Below, piece after piece: positions 1 through 8,352 of a stretch of 15,843 bases of DNA; within the stretch, counting starts at the first letter, position 1; each line of letters starts with the position of its first letter. The stretch spans positions 1 through 15,843 of the forward strand of contig CAIWKU010000497.1 in assembly GCA_903913355.1 (NCBI GenBank), written 5' to 3'. A model generated the notes under the pieces. That model ran no database searches. It was not told the origin of the DNA and saw nothing but the letters and a program-made list of their open reading frames with translations. The DNA comes from an uncultured Bacteroidota bacterium (GTDB lineage Bacteria; Bacteroidota; Bacteroidia; Chitinophagales; Chitinophagaceae). The position numbers were made by a program, and so were the translations under genes.

Positions 1-2980
1 TTCTGTTACTATCACAAATACCACTCCTCAATTAGCTACTTATCAGTATCAATGGAATTTAGGAAATACTCAGACAACTAATCTAGTTCAACCTGGTACT
101 GTAACCTTTCCTTCATCACTAAACAGAAAAGATACTACATATACTATTTCGCTGAAAGCGTTCCAATATTGCGACACCCTTACCTTTCAAAAACAGATTA
201 TCGTTAGCAGCAAAATAAAACCCGCTTTTACGGGAACAATTCTGAATAGTTGTTCTCCAATGAAAGTAATCTTTACCAACCAATCGGCCAGCAGTCAGGC
301 ACAGTATCAGATCAATTACGGAGATGGGGTAGATAGTATCACAGGTTCTACGGGCTCCTATGTACATATATACCATACAGGGAACCAAACTATTTTCTTA
401 GCAAGAATACTGGCAACCAATGGTTGTGGAACTGATTCAGCAACTTTCCCTATTACCGCATTACCAAGTCAGCTGAAAACTGATCTTACACTGGCAGATA
501 CGGCTGCCTGTGGAACCCCTTTTACCCTGGTTCTGCATAACCAAACAAATACTTCCACCCAATACAAATGGGATTTTGGAGATGGCTCAACTATACAAAC
601 CACCAATACACCTGGCGATATTTCACACACATATCAACAGTCAGGTAGTTATTTAATCGCTAATACGATAAACGGCGTTTGTAGCGATTCAGTCATCTAT
701 AGAAAATTAAAAATCTATCCTTCCGTTAAAGCAGTATTCAATTCTCTGGTTAATAATAATTGTATTGGAATACCTATACAACTTCAGAATCTTTCAGACA
801 GCACTCTTTCTTTCCAGTGGAATCTGAGTGATGGGTCTTTCTCAAACGTTTCCACACTTACTCATTCGTTCAGTCAGCCTGGTAATTATACTGCACAGTT
901 AAAAGTATGGAGCATCTATTCTGATATTACCTGCTCAGATTCCATACAAAAAACTATTTCAATTGTAGCACAAAAAGCCGGTCATGTATCTATATCAGAT
1001 ACTATGGGAAGATGCCTGCCATTTACTGTTTCTTTTTCCAATATGGATACTCTCAGTATACAAACAAAATGGAACTGGGGAGATGGCACTGTTGGCACTG
1101 GTAATATTAGCTCACATATTTTTTCTACAAACGGGGACTATACAGTAACCATGCTGGCAATGCAAACAGGCGGTTGTATTTATCTGGATACGGCTGTAGT
1201 TCATATAAATGCACCTACAATAGGCCTTCAATATAAAGGTGGGAATTATTGCGGATCTAATACGACAATTGCTTTTACACCAGTTACCACACTTACTGAT
1301 TCTATCCGCTGGGATTTTGGAGATGGAACTCTACTAACCAGCCCGGTCCAAAAAATCAACCACACCTATTCTACTCCGGGTATTTATTTGCCCAAGCTTA
1401 CCCTGCTTAGTGCTAACCATTGTGCCATATCCATTTCTGCAAAAGATACGATTCAAATAGATTCAATAAAAACAGGCTTTAAAGTTGCCGCATTGAATGA
1501 ATGTTCAAAAACGAATTACACATTTACAGATACCAGTTCCTCATTTTTTCCCATCACAAAAAGGAACTGGATGATTAATACAAGTTTACAACCAACGGCT
1601 GCCGGATTGATAAACCAAAAATCGGTTCAGCAAGTGTATACGAAAGCAGGAAATTATGAAGCAGGATTAACCGTTGAAAATAGTATAGGATGTAGTGCTA
1701 CGCAAAATGCAAAGTTCAATGTCCAAATCTATGAATATCCACAGGCAAATATCAATGCCATCAGCGATGCATGCGCCTATAAATTAATGGAGATTAAATC
1801 GATTGTGAATTCGCAAGACTCCATTTCAAAAACATATTGGAATTTAGGTAATGGAATTACCGCAACTGATTCAGTTATCAGCATCCAATACTATTCGGCT
1901 GGTCAATATGGTTTACAGCTGGTTGTATCAACTGTGAATAGTTGCTATGATTCTGCTTACAAACAATTGAGTATTCATCCATTACCTACCATTTCGCTTC
2001 CTGCCAATAACTATGTTTGTAAAGGTAATGCGCTCGAATTGTCTGCCACAGGTGCTATGAGTTATATCTGGAAAGATCAAAATGATAGCATGATCTGCAG
2101 CAATTGTACTAGTCTTTCTATTCTACCATTAAAGAGTACCCAATATACTGTTATAGGATATAACCAATATGGATGCAGTAATACGATATCCACAAGTGTT
2201 CATGTGATAGAACCCTTTAAATTAACCTTGAAGCCTGCTGATTCAATCTGTATCGGTAGCAATAAATTAATAAATGTTTCAGGTGCTGCTACGTATGAGT
2301 GGCTGCCAACGCCTGGTCTTAGTAAATATAATAGTTCCGCTACTTACGCCTCTCCCGCTATTACAACAACCTATCAAGTAATTGGCAAAGACGCACTTCA
2401 ATGTTTTGCTGATACAGCTTCTATTAAAATAGTGGTTGGAGAGCCAACTCCTATACATATTGGCAAGGATACCACGATTCCTTCAGGAGCTACTATTCAA
2501 TTGAATACCGGTGCTCTTCCTTCAGATATCGTAGCCTGGCAATGGGGTGGGTTGGCAGAGTTTAGTTGTATCAATTGTGCTTCGCCTGAAGCTAAAGTAG
2601 TATTGGATGAACCCATTACTTGTAAAGCTACCAATCTATTCGGTTGTATAACTACAGATACTATCAATATAAAAACATTTTGTTCAGGTTCAGAATTGTT
2701 TGTACCCAATGCATTTACACCGGATGGTGATGGAGTAAATGATGTGTTAGTTGTACAGGGTCGGGGTATCAAATTGGTGAAAAGCTTAAAAATATTCAGC
2801 AGGTGGGGAGAATTGGTGTTTGAAAAAACAAATTTCCAGACTGGTGATAAATCTGCCGGATGGGATGGAAGGATTAGAGGCAAATTATCTAACACTGATG
2901 TATTTGTTTACTTGTGTGAGGCAGTTTGTGATAAGGGAAACTCATTTGTATTTAAAGGTAATGTGGCAATCATAAAATAA
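1..2980 (+). CDS. PKD-repeat surface protein with T9SS type-B (gliding-motility) C-terminal sorting domain, 5'-partial
   Basis: The frame is already open at the left edge, so the ATG at 260 is internal and the N-terminus lies outside the window; about 992 residues are visible. They form a chain of PKD/Ig-like domains of roughly 80-90 residues. PKD cores of the W-(D/N)-(F/L/W)-G-D-G type lie near 320, 570, 820, 1075, 1310 and 1840, usually followed by a Y-x-x-x-G-x-Y strand. Cysteines recur near domain borders (C-x-D-S and G-C types), suggesting paired disulfides in an exported protein. Three further Ig-like units lie at about 1980-2680, the last carrying C-I-N-C. From about 2681 to the end is the gliding-motility-associated C-terminal domain (TIGR04131/CHU_C type), with VPNAFTPDGDGVND and a RWGELVFE strand. 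This domain directs export through the type IX system. The role is probably an adhesin or matrix protein on the cell surface (inference). The PorP/SprF gene follows after 19 nt, so the two are likely co-transcribed. Confidence 0.93.
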   Translation, partial: SVTITNTTPQLATYQYQWNLGNTQTTNLVQPGTVTFPSSLNRKDTTYTISLKAFQYCDTLTFQKQIIVSSKIKPAFTGTILNSCSPMKVIFTNQSASSQAQYQINYGDGVDSITGSTGSYVHIYHTGNQTIFLARILATNGCGTDSATFPITALPSQLKTDLTLADTAACGTPFTLVLHNQTNTSTQYKWDFGDGSTIQTTNTPGDISHTYQQSGSYLIANTINGVCSDSVIYRKLKIYPSVKAVFNSLVNNNCIGIPIQLQNLSDSTLSFQWNLSDGSFSNVSTLTHSFSQPGNYTAQLKVWSIYSDITCSDSIQKTISIVAQKAGHVSISDTMGRCLPFTVSFSNMDTLSIQTKWNWGDGTVGTGNISSHIFSTNGDYTVTMLAMQTGGCIYLDTAVVHINAPTIGLQYKGGNYCGSNTTIAFTPVTTLTDSIRWDFGDGTLLTSPVQKINHTYSTPGIYLPKLTLLSANHCAISISAKDTIQIDSIKTGFKVAALNECSKTNYTFTDTSSSFFPITKRNWMINTSLQPTAAGLINQKSVQQVYTKAGNYEAGLTVENSIGCSATQNAKFNVQIYEYPQANINAISDACAYKLMEIKSIVNSQDSISKTYWNLGNGITATDSVISIQYYSAGQYGLQLVVSTVNSCYDSAYKQLSIHPLPTISLPANNYVCKGNALELSATGAMSYIWKDQNDSMICSNCTSLSILPLKSTQYTVIGYNQYGCSNTISTSVHVIEPFKLTLKPADSICIGSNKLINVSGAATYEWLPTPGLSKYNSSATYASPAITTTYQVIGKDALQCFADTASIKIVVGEPTPIHIGKDTTIPSGATIQLNTGALPSDIVAWQWGGLAEFSCINCASPEAKVVLDEPITCKATNLFGCITTDTINIKTFCSGSELFVPNAFTPDGDGVNDVLVVQGRGIKLVKSLKIFSRWGELVFEKTNFQTGDKSAGWDGRIRGKLSNTDVFVYLCEAVCDKGNSFVFKGNVAIIK

Positions 2981-2999
2981 ATCTCTTAAAAGAATCATC

Positions 3000-4019
3000 A
3001 TGAAAAAAGCGCTACTCTTCTTCGTAACAATTGGTCTGTTTTCGCTGTGTCATGCACAGGATTTTACCTTTTCTCAATTCTATGAACAGCCTCTATTACG
3101 CAACCCGGCTCTGGCAGGTGTTTTTACCGGCGACCTGCGTGTATCTATGGCCTACCGTGATCAATGGGCTAGTGTTACCGTTCCCTTTAGAACAACAGCA
3201 CTTGGCATTGAACATAAAATACCTATTGGCCAACATAATGACGTTCTCACCATCGGCTCTGAAATGAGTATGGATGCTGCCGGAGACATTCGCCTTAAAA
3301 GAACACAGATTCTACCTGTCATTAATTTTCATAAATCACTAGATGATGAAAAAGATACTTATCTCTCATTGGCATTTATGGGCGGTCCTGTTTTCAGCCA
3401 GTTCGATCCAACTCAATTGAAATTTGGAGATCAATTTGTGAACGGATCATATAGCGCTTCAAACGCAAGTTCACAAATCCTGACCAATACCGGTTATTCC
3501 TATTGGGATGTATCTACTGGGCTTTGCTTTAGCACACAATTAGGAAACCAAAATCGATTTTATGTAGCTGCCGGATTAGCCCATTTTGCCAAACCGGTTA
3601 TCCATTCCTTAACAACCACTTCGGCAGATTTTTTATCTCCAAAATTCTCTTTGAATTTTGGATTAAGCGGAATGATGGGAGAAAGAGGACATTTTATCAG
3701 TTTTGCAGATTATATCACACAAAATGGTAGCAGGCAGATATTAGGAGGTGTATTATTTGGTATGGAAGTGAGTCAATACGAAGATGAAGAGCCCGTAATA
3801 TTTTATGCCGGCAGTTTTCTAAGATGGGGAGATGCCATTATTCCTGCTGTAAAAATGGATTTCAATCATATGAGTATCGGTATAAGCTATGATGTGAATG
3901 TTTCAAAATTAAATACCGCTACCAATTGGCGCGGTGGACTTGAACTGACCGCTTCCTATCGTGGATTTCTGAAAATTAGGAATTCCACTTTGGACAGGGT
4001 TCGGTGTATCCGATTTTAA
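3000..4019 (+). CDS. PorP/SprF family type IX secretion outer-membrane protein
   Basis: This 339-residue protein begins with a signal peptide (residues 1-19, cleavage about CHA|Q). The mature start DFTFSQFYEQPLLRNPALAG is the family hallmark: Q-F-Y or Q-Y-x-x-x-P, then N-P-A. Next come MAYRDQWASVTVPFRT and alternating amphipathic strands, expected for an outer-membrane beta-barrel. Length is normal for the family (about 300-340). In the SprB/SprF model of Flavobacterium johnsoniae, SprF-like proteins are needed for secretion or surface attachment of the type-B cargo encoded next to them. The same arrangement here (cargo, 19 nt gap, PorP-like gene) makes this the probable dedicated partner of the upstream PKD protein; that pairing is an inference. 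The start at 3000 is fixed by the signal peptide. The upstream sequence has only a weak AAAAG, normal for this phylum. Confidence 0.93.
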   Translation: MKKALLFFVTIGLFSLCHAQDFTFSQFYEQPLLRNPALAGVFTGDLRVSMAYRDQWASVTVPFRTTALGIEHKIPIGQHNDVLTIGSEMSMDAAGDIRLKRTQILPVINFHKSLDDEKDTYLSLAFMGGPVFSQFDPTQLKFGDQFVNGSYSASNASSQILTNTGYSYWDVSTGLCFSTQLGNQNRFYVAAGLAHFAKPVIHSLTTTSADFLSPKFSLNFGLSGMMGERGHFISFADYITQNGSRQILGGVLFGMEVSQYEDEEPVIFYAGSFLRWGDAIIPAVKMDFNHMSIGISYDVNVSKLNTATNWRGGLELTASYRGFLKIRNSTLDRVRCIRF

Positions 4020-4156
4020 TTAAAATTTTACTGCTTATATCCAGTGAGTTAACATAATTATCCTGTAAATTTTTCTTACCGCTGAATGACTAATGCCTAT
4101 TTAATCAGTTAATAAAACACAGATCCGGGAATAGTTGTATTTTCATTGTCTAACAA

Positions 4157-5185
4157 ATGATTATGCAGCAAGTTAATCACGGAAAAATTCGACAACTTAG
4201 TTTTTATGCAATCCTGGTTTTCCTGGGAATTTTCCTTTTTCTTCAGTTATCCTCTTTCTTACCCGCATTATTAGGCGCAGTTACTTTTTATATACTCATG
4301 CTGCGTCCAATGACTTATCTAGTTTATAAGAAAAAATGGAATAAGGGTTTAGCCGCTTGTTTATTAATGCTGGCCTCTTTTGTGGTGGTTTTATTACCGG
4401 TAAGTTTATTTGTCAATATTCTCTACGCTAAGATAGGCTTCGCGGTCCAGCACTCGAATGAAGTGATGACTGGTTTAAAACTATTTATCGAGCGGATAGA
4501 GAAAGATTATCATGTAACACTGATTAGCGATAAGAATATTGAAAACCTGGGAATGGCAGTTGCAGAAGTGTTACCTAAATTGCTGGGAGCCACATTCAAC
4601 TCTGTCATCATTGTTCTGATACTGTACTTTATTTTATACTTTCTGTTGGTAAACAGTAAGGAGATGGAAGACTGGCTATATTCACATGTCCCATTACGTA
4701 ATGAAAATATTCGTTTGGTGGGAAAAGAAATTAACACACTGGTTTTTTCCAACGCACTCGGAATTCCGGTTACAGCCATTTTACAAGGCATTATTGGCGC
4801 CATTGGATACTATTTTTTGGGGGTGGATGATATCCCTTTTTGGTTTGTAGTTACCTGTATCACGGCAATGGTACCCATGATCGGGTCTGCGCTGGCTTAT
4901 ATTTCTCTGGCTATCTTATTTTTTGCAGAGGGCCATACAACCAAAGGAATACTGATGTTATTATATGGGGGAGCTATCATGAATGTACTCGACAGTGTTT
5001 TCAGAATATCTATTCAAAAAAGAATTGGAAATACCCATCCACTGGTTACAACTTTTGGGGTAATTGTGGGTATTAATCTTTTCGGTTTTATCGGATTGAT
5101 ATTTGGTCCGATTTTAATATCTCTCTTTATTCTGCTGGTAAAAATCTATCTGAATGAATTTGAAGAAGATGATGACGCAAAATAA
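4157..5185 (+). CDS. AI-2E/PerM-family integral membrane transporter
   Basis: This 342-residue polytopic inner-membrane protein belongs to the AI-2E (UPF0118/PerM/YdiK) family. Hydrophobic segments lie at about 14-35, 37-54, 65-90, 147-166, 200-221, 226-252, 262-282 and 298-330. A hydrophilic stretch at about 92-145 separates the N-terminal bundle from the conserved C-terminal half. The family signature is in that half: A-M-V-P-M-I-G-S (237-244), then L-D-S through H-P-L (278-296) and F-G-x-I-V-G-I-N-L-F-G-F-I-G (300-313). Characterised members export autoinducer-2 (TqsA) or act as ion antiporters, so the substrate here is unknown. The tail is acidic (EFEEDDDAK). The start could be Met1 at 4157 or Met3 at 4163. 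It stands alone: 137 nt separate it from the upstream gene, and the downstream gene is convergent. Confidence 0.9.
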   Translation: MIMQQVNHGKIRQLSFYAILVFLGIFLFLQLSSFLPALLGAVTFYILMLRPMTYLVYKKKWNKGLAACLLMLASFVVVLLPVSLFVNILYAKIGFAVQHSNEVMTGLKLFIERIEKDYHVTLISDKNIENLGMAVAEVLPKLLGATFNSVIIVLILYFILYFLLVNSKEMEDWLYSHVPLRNENIRLVGKEINTLVFSNALGIPVTAILQGIIGAIGYYFLGVDDIPFWFVVTCITAMVPMIGSALAYISLAILFFAEGHTTKGILMLLYGGAIMNVLDSVFRISIQKRIGNTHPLVTTFGVIVGINLFGFIGLIFGPILISLFILLVKIYLNEFEEDDDAK

Positions 5186-5206
5186 TTAACCCTAGTCATT
5201 CGTTGG

Positions 5207-5866
5207 TCACATCACAAAAATATAGGCGATCAGCTGACTGAAAATACCAACAAAAAAACCCGCATACATTTCTTTATTGGTATGATCACTTACCAAAAAA
5301 CGACTCGTGCAAACGGTTCCGGCAATAAATAGTACAGCACTGATCTGAACCCCCATAGGTATCCGGTAATAAAATGAAAACAGGATAATTGCAGCTACTA
5401 TCCCCCCCATTCCCATGGCATGCATACTGATCTTGTAGTAATTATTCAGTATCAACCCAAAAACGGAAGCCAGCATGATGCCCATATAAAAGAATTTCAG
5501 AACCGCAGGCTGGTCAGTAAAATTTCTGCTTAAATAATACATCCACCAATAGAAAAACATAATAATCACATAGGGAACGATTCTTTCTTTTTGGGTACGC
5601 AGATAAATATTCTCACTAAATTTTAGCCTCCATAAAAGGAAAACGGCAAACGCTGGAAAAAAACCAGTAATATAGAAAACTGTAAAAATCTTCAATTTCA
5701 AAGCCCAATCGGTGACATTCGGAAAATCAAAAGGCACCCACCTGATCAGAAAAATAAATAGATAGGTTGGTAGAAATAATGGATGAAATACGTAAGATAT
5801 AATCTGCGCAGGTATACGAAGGGCTAAAGAAGTTTTTTGAATGGTGCTGACTTGCGATTCGGGCAT
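5207..5866 (-). CDS. PAP2-superfamily-like integral membrane protein with degenerate phosphatase motifs
   Basis: This is a 219-residue protein with about six or seven membrane segments (near 23-41, 58-79, 99-113, 124-141, 151-167, 172-186, 201-218). Pieces of the lipid-phosphate phosphatase signature are recognisable: K-E-R-I-V-P at 93-98 (motif 1-like), S-M-H at 147-149 where P-S-G-H is expected, and S-R-x5-H at 188-195 followed by Glu199 where Asp is usual. These suggest a divergent PAP2 fold. Activity on undecaprenyl pyrophosphate or phosphatidic acid is possible but unproven. I chose the ATG at 5866. The frame runs back to 5974, but the extra 36 residues encode a low-complexity octamer repeat and look non-coding. 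The gene follows rpoN on the same strand after 126 nt, so co-transcription is possible. Confidence 0.75.
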   Translation of the reverse strand: MPESQVSTIQKTSLALRIPAQIISYVFHPLFLPTYLFIFLIRWVPFDFPNVTDWALKLKIFTVFYITGFFPAFAVFLLWRLKFSENIYLRTQKERIVPYVIIMFFYWWMYYLSRNFTDQPAVLKFFYMGIMLASVFGLILNNYYKISMHAMGMGGIVAAIILFSFYYRIPMGVQISAVLFIAGTVCTSRFLVSDHTNKEMYAGFFVGIFSQLIAYIFVM

Positions 5867-5909
5867 TGGATTGAGATTATTTTTGTGCTGCTGGTTTTGT
5901 TTAAATACG

Positions 5910-5949
5910 GTTGAACTGTTAAATGGCTGAATGGTTAAAGAGTTGAAAC
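5910..5949 (+). repeat. Degenerate octamer tandem repeat in the rpoN-PAP2 gap
   Basis: There are five consecutive 8-nt units, each G(T/C)T(G/A)AA plus two variable bases: GTTGAACT, GTTAAATG, GCTGAATG, GTTAAAGA, GTTGAAAC. A sixth, poorer unit may lie just before. The block sits between rpoN and the PAP2-like gene. No open hairpin is evident, and the function is unknown. Confidence 0.6.
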
Positions 5950-5992
5950 TGTAAATATTTATCCTGCCTTCCAAAAAATGACCAATGACCCT

Positions 5993-7483
5993 TTACAATT
6001 CTTTCCTCAACCTCGCAACTGGTACATTTAATTGCTCTCTGTATTTGGCTACTGTTCTGCGTGCAATATTATATCCTTTTTCTTGTAACATATCTGTCAA
6101 TACTTCATCGCTGAGTGGCCTTTTCTTATCTTCAGCACCAATCATATCACTTAATATTTTTTTCACTTCTCTGGTACTTACTTCTTCACCGCTATCCGTA
6201 CTCAATGATTCACTGAAAAAGAATTTTAACCGGTAAGTCCCAAATTCGGTTTGAACAAATTTGCTATTGGCAACACGACTAACCGTAGATATATCCAGTC
6301 CGGTTAATTCTGCAATATCTTTCAGAATCATAGGTCGCATGGTGGTTTCATCACCGGTAAGAAAAAATTCCTGCTGGTGACGCATGATGGCACTCATGGT
6401 ATTAATCAATGTTTCCTGCCTTTGTTTGATCATATCAATAAACCACTTGGCAGAATCGATCTTTTGTTTGATAAACAATACTGCTTCTTTCTGTCTTTTA
6501 TCTTTTTTACTTCCTTTATCATAATCCTTCAGCATATCCCGGTACCCTTCACTGATACGCAAATCCGGAGCGTTTTTAGAATTCAGGGTTAGTTCCAGTT
6601 TGCCATTATTATTCAGTACAAAAAAATCAGGCACAATATAGCTTTCCGCCTTATTGATCTCACCAATATTTCCCCCGGGTTTGGGATTGAGCTTTATAAT
6701 CTGATTAATGACCTCTTTGATCTGATCATCTGTCAGATTCAGGCTCCGCTGAATTTTCTCGTAATGTTTTTTGGTAAATTCCTCGAAATACTTACTCAGT
6801 ATCTGAACAGCCAATGCAACCCCAATGCCCTCACTCAATTTTCTTTTAAGTTGTAATAAAAGACATTCCTGCAGGTTTCTTGCACAAATGCCGGGAGGAT
6901 CAAATTGTTGTATCTGCAAAACCAGCTCTTCGATTTCTTTTTCTTCCACCACCAGGCTCTGGCGAAAAGCAAGATCATCCGCTATGGAAGAAAGCTCTCT
7001 GCGCAGATAGCCATCATCATCCAGACTACCTACTATCTGCTCGGCTATTTTAAAGTTTCTTTCATCCAGTTCCAACAAGCCTAACTGGTCAAGCAGCATT
7101 TCATGAAAACTGCTCTCCACCTTCATAGGAATGACTTTCTGATCATCCATTTCAGGATAATTATCATCTTTCATCCGATAATCCGCTATCTCCCCATCAT
7201 CATCTACTACATACTCACTGATATCCAGGTTTTCATACTCTTCTGCACTCCCGTCTAAATCTGCGTCATCATCATTTGCATTATCAAACTCATCCTGTAT
7301 GTCTTCCGCATATTCATCTTCATGGGCTTCTTCATCCATTTCCAATGCAGGATTTTCCTCTAATTCTTCTTTGATCCTTTCTTCCAGATTAGCAGTAGGA
7401 ACCTGCAACAGTTTCATTAACTGAATCTGCTGAGGTGACAGTTTTTGTAATAACTTCTGCTGTAATGATTGACTGAGCGACAT
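5993..7483 (-). CDS. rpoN: RNA polymerase sigma-54 factor
   Basis: This 496-residue alternative sigma factor directs RNA polymerase to -24/-12 promoters and needs an AAA+ activator to open them. Region I (about 1-48) is Gln/Leu-rich: QSLQQKLLQKLSPQQIQLMK, then EENPALEMDEE. Region II (about 50-115) is unusually long and acidic, dominated by Asp and Glu. The core-binding region starts near 120 (SSFHEMLLDQLGLL). A helix-turn-helix lies at IAELTGLDISTVSRVANSKF. The C-terminal RpoN box ARRTVAKYRE (474-483) is intact and contacts the -24 element. Length is normal for the family. ATG 7483 is supported by the conserved MSLSQSLQQKL start and a candidate upstream promoter. No sigma-54 activator is encoded in the window. 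Confidence 0.97.
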   Translation of the reverse strand: MSLSQSLQQKLLQKLSPQQIQLMKLLQVPTANLEERIKEELEENPALEMDEEAHEDEYAEDIQDEFDNANDDDADLDGSAEEYENLDISEYVVDDDGEIADYRMKDDNYPEMDDQKVIPMKVESSFHEMLLDQLGLLELDERNFKIAEQIVGSLDDDGYLRRELSSIADDLAFRQSLVVEEKEIEELVLQIQQFDPPGICARNLQECLLLQLKRKLSEGIGVALAVQILSKYFEEFTKKHYEKIQRSLNLTDDQIKEVINQIIKLNPKPGGNIGEINKAESYIVPDFFVLNNNGKLELTLNSKNAPDLRISEGYRDMLKDYDKGSKKDKRQKEAVLFIKQKIDSAKWFIDMIKQRQETLINTMSAIMRHQQEFFLTGDETTMRPMILKDIAELTGLDISTVSRVANSKFVQTEFGTYRLKFFFSESLSTDSGEEVSTREVKKILSDMIGAEDKKRPLSDEVLTDMLQEKGYNIARRTVAKYREQLNVPVARLRKEL

Positions 7484-7545
7484 ACTTTAATCAGACTGCC
7501 AGTGTAAAACACTGAAGGTTTGAATGCTGGTTTGGTTAAACACCG

Positions 7546-7575
7546 TAAATTTACATACAAATCAAAGTAACGCAA
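7546..7575 (-). promoter_or_regulatory. Candidate Bacteroidota-type promoter for rpoN
   Basis: Reading the minus strand, TTG (7573-7575) is followed after 19 nt by TAAATTTA (7546-7553). This fits TTG-N19-TAnnTTTG with one mismatch at the last base. It lies about 62 nt before the rpoN ATG. The -7 element is inside a palindrome, GTAAATTTAC. This is pattern matching only. Confidence 0.4.
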
Positions 7576-7577
7576 GG

Positions 7578-7889
7578 GTGAAAAGTATTTGTTTGTTTGT
7601 AAATTTATTGCTAATGGCTTCTTTTACCGCTCAGGCTGAAAAGAATCAGCCCTTTATGGGCGATAAGCAGAAGCGGTTAGACAGTATGCGTAATATACCC
7701 GTACGCCTACTCCCTTATGATTATTATAGCAATCACCTGGGATTTTTTTGCAAAAAGGAATTGCAAGTAGAAAAAATAACAAAACTCCCTATCAGAATAC
7801 GCTTAGGCGGTCTGGATTATGTAAATAACCTGGAGGGAAAAGGGACAGGTTTTCGGCAACCCCCAACTACGAAACCTGTCAAAAATTAA
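7578..7889 (+). CDS. Small secreted protein of unknown function
   Basis: I do not recognise a named family. From the GTG at 7578 the product is 103 residues. It begins VKSICLFVNLLLMASFTAQA, a good Sec signal peptide with likely cleavage at AQA|E. The mature part, about 80 residues, is basic: DKQKRLDSMRNIPVRLLPYD, then YYSNHLGFFCKKEL, and a GGLDYVNNLEGKG stretch. It has a single mature Cys and no membrane anchor, so it should be periplasmic. The frame also offers an ATG at 7524, which would put 18 extra residues before the signal peptide; GTG 7578 gives a normal-length one, but GTG starts are uncommon in this phylum, so the start is uncertain. It is divergent from rpoN, and its 3' end overlaps the convergent interrupted gene by 11 nt. 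Confidence 0.6.
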   Translation: MKSICLFVNLLLMASFTAQAEKNQPFMGDKQKRLDSMRNIPVRLLPYDYYSNHLGFFCKKELQVEKITKLPIRIRLGGLDYVNNLEGKGTGFRQPPTTKPVKN

Positions 7890-8352
7890 CAAGTCTTATT
7901 TTTCTAGCCAGAGATATTTCTTTCAAGATAGAAAGTATGCTATCTCTTTCATCTGTTGAAAAATTTTTCAACGGAACATGATTACTAAAAGAACTTGCCT
8001 CATAAATCGTAATTCCCTCGTCCAGTGGTTCCTTCTTTATCCAATGTATTTCATCCCAGGGAATTGATATTTTTACCGGGCTGTTTTTGCTATCCAAATA
8101 TTCTGTCAGTTGCCATTCAAGTCCAGTTTAATTAATTTGAAGAAAACGATCATTTCTTTTGTTCAATAACCGGTTTAGTCCTAAAAAAACAAAATTTAAT
8201 GCCAATAAAGAATTCGCCAATATTGTAATGACTTGCCTTTTTATAAAGAAAGCCATGAAAAATAAAACAACCCCAATGACAATGAACGCCCAATTCAAAA
8301 ACATTTCCCTTTTTGAATGCTGTTCATTTGGATGGATAACAAATATGGGCAT
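7879..8352 (-). pseudogene. Two-TM protein with bacterial PH-like C-terminal domain, interrupted by one in-frame TAA
   Basis: One frame runs from ATG 8352 to a stop at 7879-7881, with a single TAA at 8130-8128 (codon 75 of 157). The first half has a short basic N-terminus, two hydrophobic helices (about 17-37 and 41-62) and RFLQIN just before the stop. The second half resumes at once as TGLEWQ, then a PVKISIPWDEIHWIKKEP segment and a helical end with ILKEISLARK. Helix pair, then (I/L)-x-(I/L)-N-x-x-G-(I/L)-E, then I-x-W-(D/E)-x-I is the layout of small bacterial membrane PH-domain proteins (recalled family pattern). A single AAA (Lys) to TAA change would explain the break. The second half has no ATG near its beginning, only a TTG at 8097, so a separate gene is unlikely. 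Neighbouring genes end in TAA, so recoding by a variant code is excluded. It lies 43 nt after the aminotransferase gene, probably in its transcript. Sequencing error is the main alternative. Confidence 0.7.

Noticed and set aside
1091..1102. TTGGCACTGG resembling a sigma-54 -24 element
   Set aside because: It is inside coding sequence and has no matching TTGCA -12 element at the right spacing.
2497..2895. 132-residue minus-strand open frame inside the PKD protein
   Set aside because: It lies wholly within the well-supported sorting-domain coding region and has no recognisable domain; it is a shadow frame.
5867..5974. N-terminal extension of the PAP2-like protein from ATG 5974
   Set aside because: The extra residues translate the octamer repeat and lack conserved features; ATG 5866 gives a sensible start.
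8128..8130. TAA read as a sense codon through a variant genetic code
   Set aside because: Neighbouring complete genes with known C-termini, such as the PKD protein, PorP and rpoN, end at TAA, so the codon is a normal stop in this organism.
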